From NCBI GenBank assembly GCA_020073265.1, contig JAIQFN010000020.1, positions 1 to 64,000 of the forward strand: 64,000 nt of DNA, given 5' to 3'. Below, in pieces: positions 62,622 through 64,000 of this stretch (within the stretch, counting starts at the first letter, position 1; each line of letters starts with the position of its first letter). A program made the translations under genes and the position numbers. The notes below the pieces were generated by a model. The model had not been told where the DNA came from. It made no database searches and saw nothing but the letters and a program-made list of their open reading frames with translations. The stretch comes from Terriglobia bacterium. GTDB taxonomy: Bacteria; Acidobacteriota; Terriglobia; Bryobacterales; Bryobacteraceae.

Positions 62622-63383
62622 GTGGAACACGCGTCCCCCGCACCCAAGGTGCTCTCCGTCACGGGCCTGAGCAAGCAGTATCGCGACACCCTGGCCGTGG
62701 ACTCGATCTCGTTTGATGTCGCGCGCAACGAAATCGTCGGCTTGCTCGGTCCCAACGGCGCCGGCAAAACCACCACCATCAACATGATTCTCGGAGTCCT
62801 CGAGCCCAGCTCGGGAAGCATCCGGATCCAGGACCTGGACCTGGCGACGCACCGCTCCCAGGCGCTCGAGCGCACCAACTTCGCCGCCGTCTATGCGCCG
62901 CTGCCGGGCAACTTGACGGTGTACCAGAATCTGCGCTTCTTCGGACTCATCTACGGAGTCGGCCATCTCGCCGAGCGCATCGAAGCTCTGATCAAAGAGT
63001 TCGATCTCGAGAAATTTCGTGACCTTCGGAGCGGCGTCCTCTCTTCGGGAGAGCAAACCCGCCTGGGGCTGGCCAAAGCTTTGCTCAACTCACCGGAACT
63101 CCTGCTCCTCGATGAACCGACGGCGTCGCTCGATCCCGCCATCGCGCGCGATATCCGCACCAAGATCCGCGAGTTCGCCGCGCAAGGCACGGCCGGCGTG
63201 CTGTGGACCTCGCACAACATGTATGAAGTCGAACAAGTATGCCACCGTGTGCTTTTCCTCTCGCATGGCAAGATCCTGCTGCAAGGCGATCCGAAAACTC
63301 TGCCGGGCGAGCACGGCAAAGCTACCCTCGAGGAACTTTTCATCACCGTGGCGCGTGAGCCGCTCGCGCTCGCCCGCGACTAA
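62622..63383 (+). CDS. ABC transporter ATP-binding protein
   Basis: 253-aa ATPase of an ABC-2-type exporter. Walker A GPNGAGKTTTIN, a signature-like LSSGEQTRLGLAKAL, Walker B LLLDEPTASLD and switch His in TSHNMYE. GTG start at 62622. The permease begins 7 bases downstream. Substrate unknown; the LSSGEQ form is common in exporters of polysaccharide or lipid type, but that is weak evidence. Confidence 0.93.
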   Translation: MEHASPAPKVLSVTGLSKQYRDTLAVDSISFDVARNEIVGLLGPNGAGKTTTINMILGVLEPSSGSIRIQDLDLATHRSQALERTNFAAVYAPLPGNLTVYQNLRFFGLIYGVGHLAERIEALIKEFDLEKFRDLRSGVLSSGEQTRLGLAKALLNSPELLLLDEPTASLDPAIARDIRTKIREFAAQGTAGVLWTSHNMYEVEQVCHRVLFLSHGKILLQGDPKTLPGEHGKATLEELFITVAREPLALARD

Positions 63384-63390
63384 CCCTCTA

Positions 63391-64000
63391 TGCATCTGAA
63401 TCGCACCGCGGCCCTCGTCCTTCGGCAGCTCTATCTGCTGCGCGGAAGCCCCGCCCGCATCCTGCCGCTATTCGGCTGGGTCGCCATCGACATCGTGCTG
63501 TGGGGATTCATCACCCGTTATCTGAGCACCATCACGCGCTCCGGCTTCAATCTCGTCGCGGCGCTTCTGGGCGCGGTGCTCCTGTGGGATTTTTTCACCC
63601 GCGTGATGCAGGGAGTGACCACCGCGTTCTTCGAGGACGTATGGTCGCGCAACTTCCTGAACATCTTCGCCACGCCGCTGTCCATCTGGGAGTACGTCGC
63701 CGGCCTGGTGTTTTCGAGTATCGCCACCAGCTCGATCGGCCTCATCGCGATGCTGCTGCTGGCGACTACAGTCTTCGGCCTGTCGTTCTTCATGTACGGA
63801 CTCGTGCTGGTCCCGTTTCTTTTCGTACTCTTCGCGTTTGGCATCGCTCTGGGCATCGTCGCCAGCGCCATGGTGCTCCGGCTCGGACCGGCGGCGGAAT
63901 GGCTGGTCTGGCCCATTCCCGCGCTCATCTCGCCGTTCGCCGGAGTTTTCTACCCGCTGTCGACGCTGCCGCGCTGGATGCAGGTTGTCTCGCACGTGTT
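63391..64000 (+). CDS. ABC-2-type permease, truncated by the window end
   Basis: ATG 63391 opens a frame without stop to the last base (203 codons seen). It begins MHLNRTAALVLRQLYLLRGS and shows five hydrophobic segments (LNIFATPLSIWEYVAGLVF, SSIGLIAMLLLATTVFGLSF, VLVPFLFVLFAFGIALGI and WPIPALISPFAGVFYPL) with the STLPRW sequence after the last one, as in ABC-2 permeases near the end of the family domain. Partner of the preceding ATPase. Confidence 0.88.

Noticed and set aside
1-64000. CRISPR arrays, insertion sequences or prophage genes
   Set aside because: No regularly spaced repeats, no transposase or integrase motifs and no phage structural genes were seen on either strand.

Overview
The window is GC-rich chromosomal DNA from a diderm bacterium, most likely an acidobacterium of the Solibacter/Bryobacter type. 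The evidence is a VWFA-domain protein of the acidobacterial type, an ECF sigma factor translationally coupled to a Ser/Thr kinase, DUF3604, DUF3011 and DUF4337 proteins, outer-membrane assembly (LptD) and lipid A acyltransferase genes, many GTG/TTG starts, and an SsrA tag read as ANQQFAYAA. The species assignment is inference. I see no insertion sequence, integrase, CRISPR array or phage module. Most of the window is core metabolism and information processing with one clear accessory locus.

Layout. 1-3.9 kb: an ethylene-receptor-like histidine kinase with its NarL-type regulator, a molybdopterin-binding-domain protein and a His-tract protein. 4.0-9.6 kb: a lasso-type RiPP locus, made of a divergent nucleotidyltransferase, two tandem small precursors, an asparagine-synthetase-like cyclase, an HPr-kinase-like enzyme, a PqqD-like leader-binding protein and a transglutaminase-like leader protease. 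9.6-18.9 kb: STK/ECF sigma pair, TerB-like protein, DUF3604, SerA, a SPOR-like protein and a ricin/DUF3011 protein. 19-27 kb: Lhr-type helicase, PriA, xylulokinase. 27-36 kb: hypotheticals, RmuC, an anion transporter, an exported SAM methyltransferase, a lipase, a two-subunit molybdenum hydroxylase and tRNA-Lys. 36-46 kb: oxidoreductase, ThrB, QueE/QueC, cysteine desulfurase-MnmA-LpxL, VWFA protein, DUF4337, GlnA. 46-54.7 kb: uricase, ABC exporter, DUF255 protein, a TIGR00300 (LOR/SDH) enzyme overlapping QueF, and a coiled-coil methyltransferase. 54.7-64 kb: a decayed glycosyltransferase pseudogene, LptD, RDD protein, ClpS, tmRNA, MgtC, and an ABC transporter cut by the window end.

The most interesting locus is the RiPP cluster. 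Both precursors carry a lasso leader (Y..P.L...G with Thr placed like the -2 Thr of lariatin), but the predicted 12- and 13-residue cores have no Asp/Glu at ring positions 7-9. The genes also include a kinase and a nucleotidyltransferase but no dedicated exporter. This suggests a divergent or non-canonical product. Other points worth attention are an ethylene-sensor domain missing its key Asp, an octamer repeat abutting a start codon, a glycosyltransferase gene broken in several places, and a SPOR gene whose best-placed start codon is ACG.
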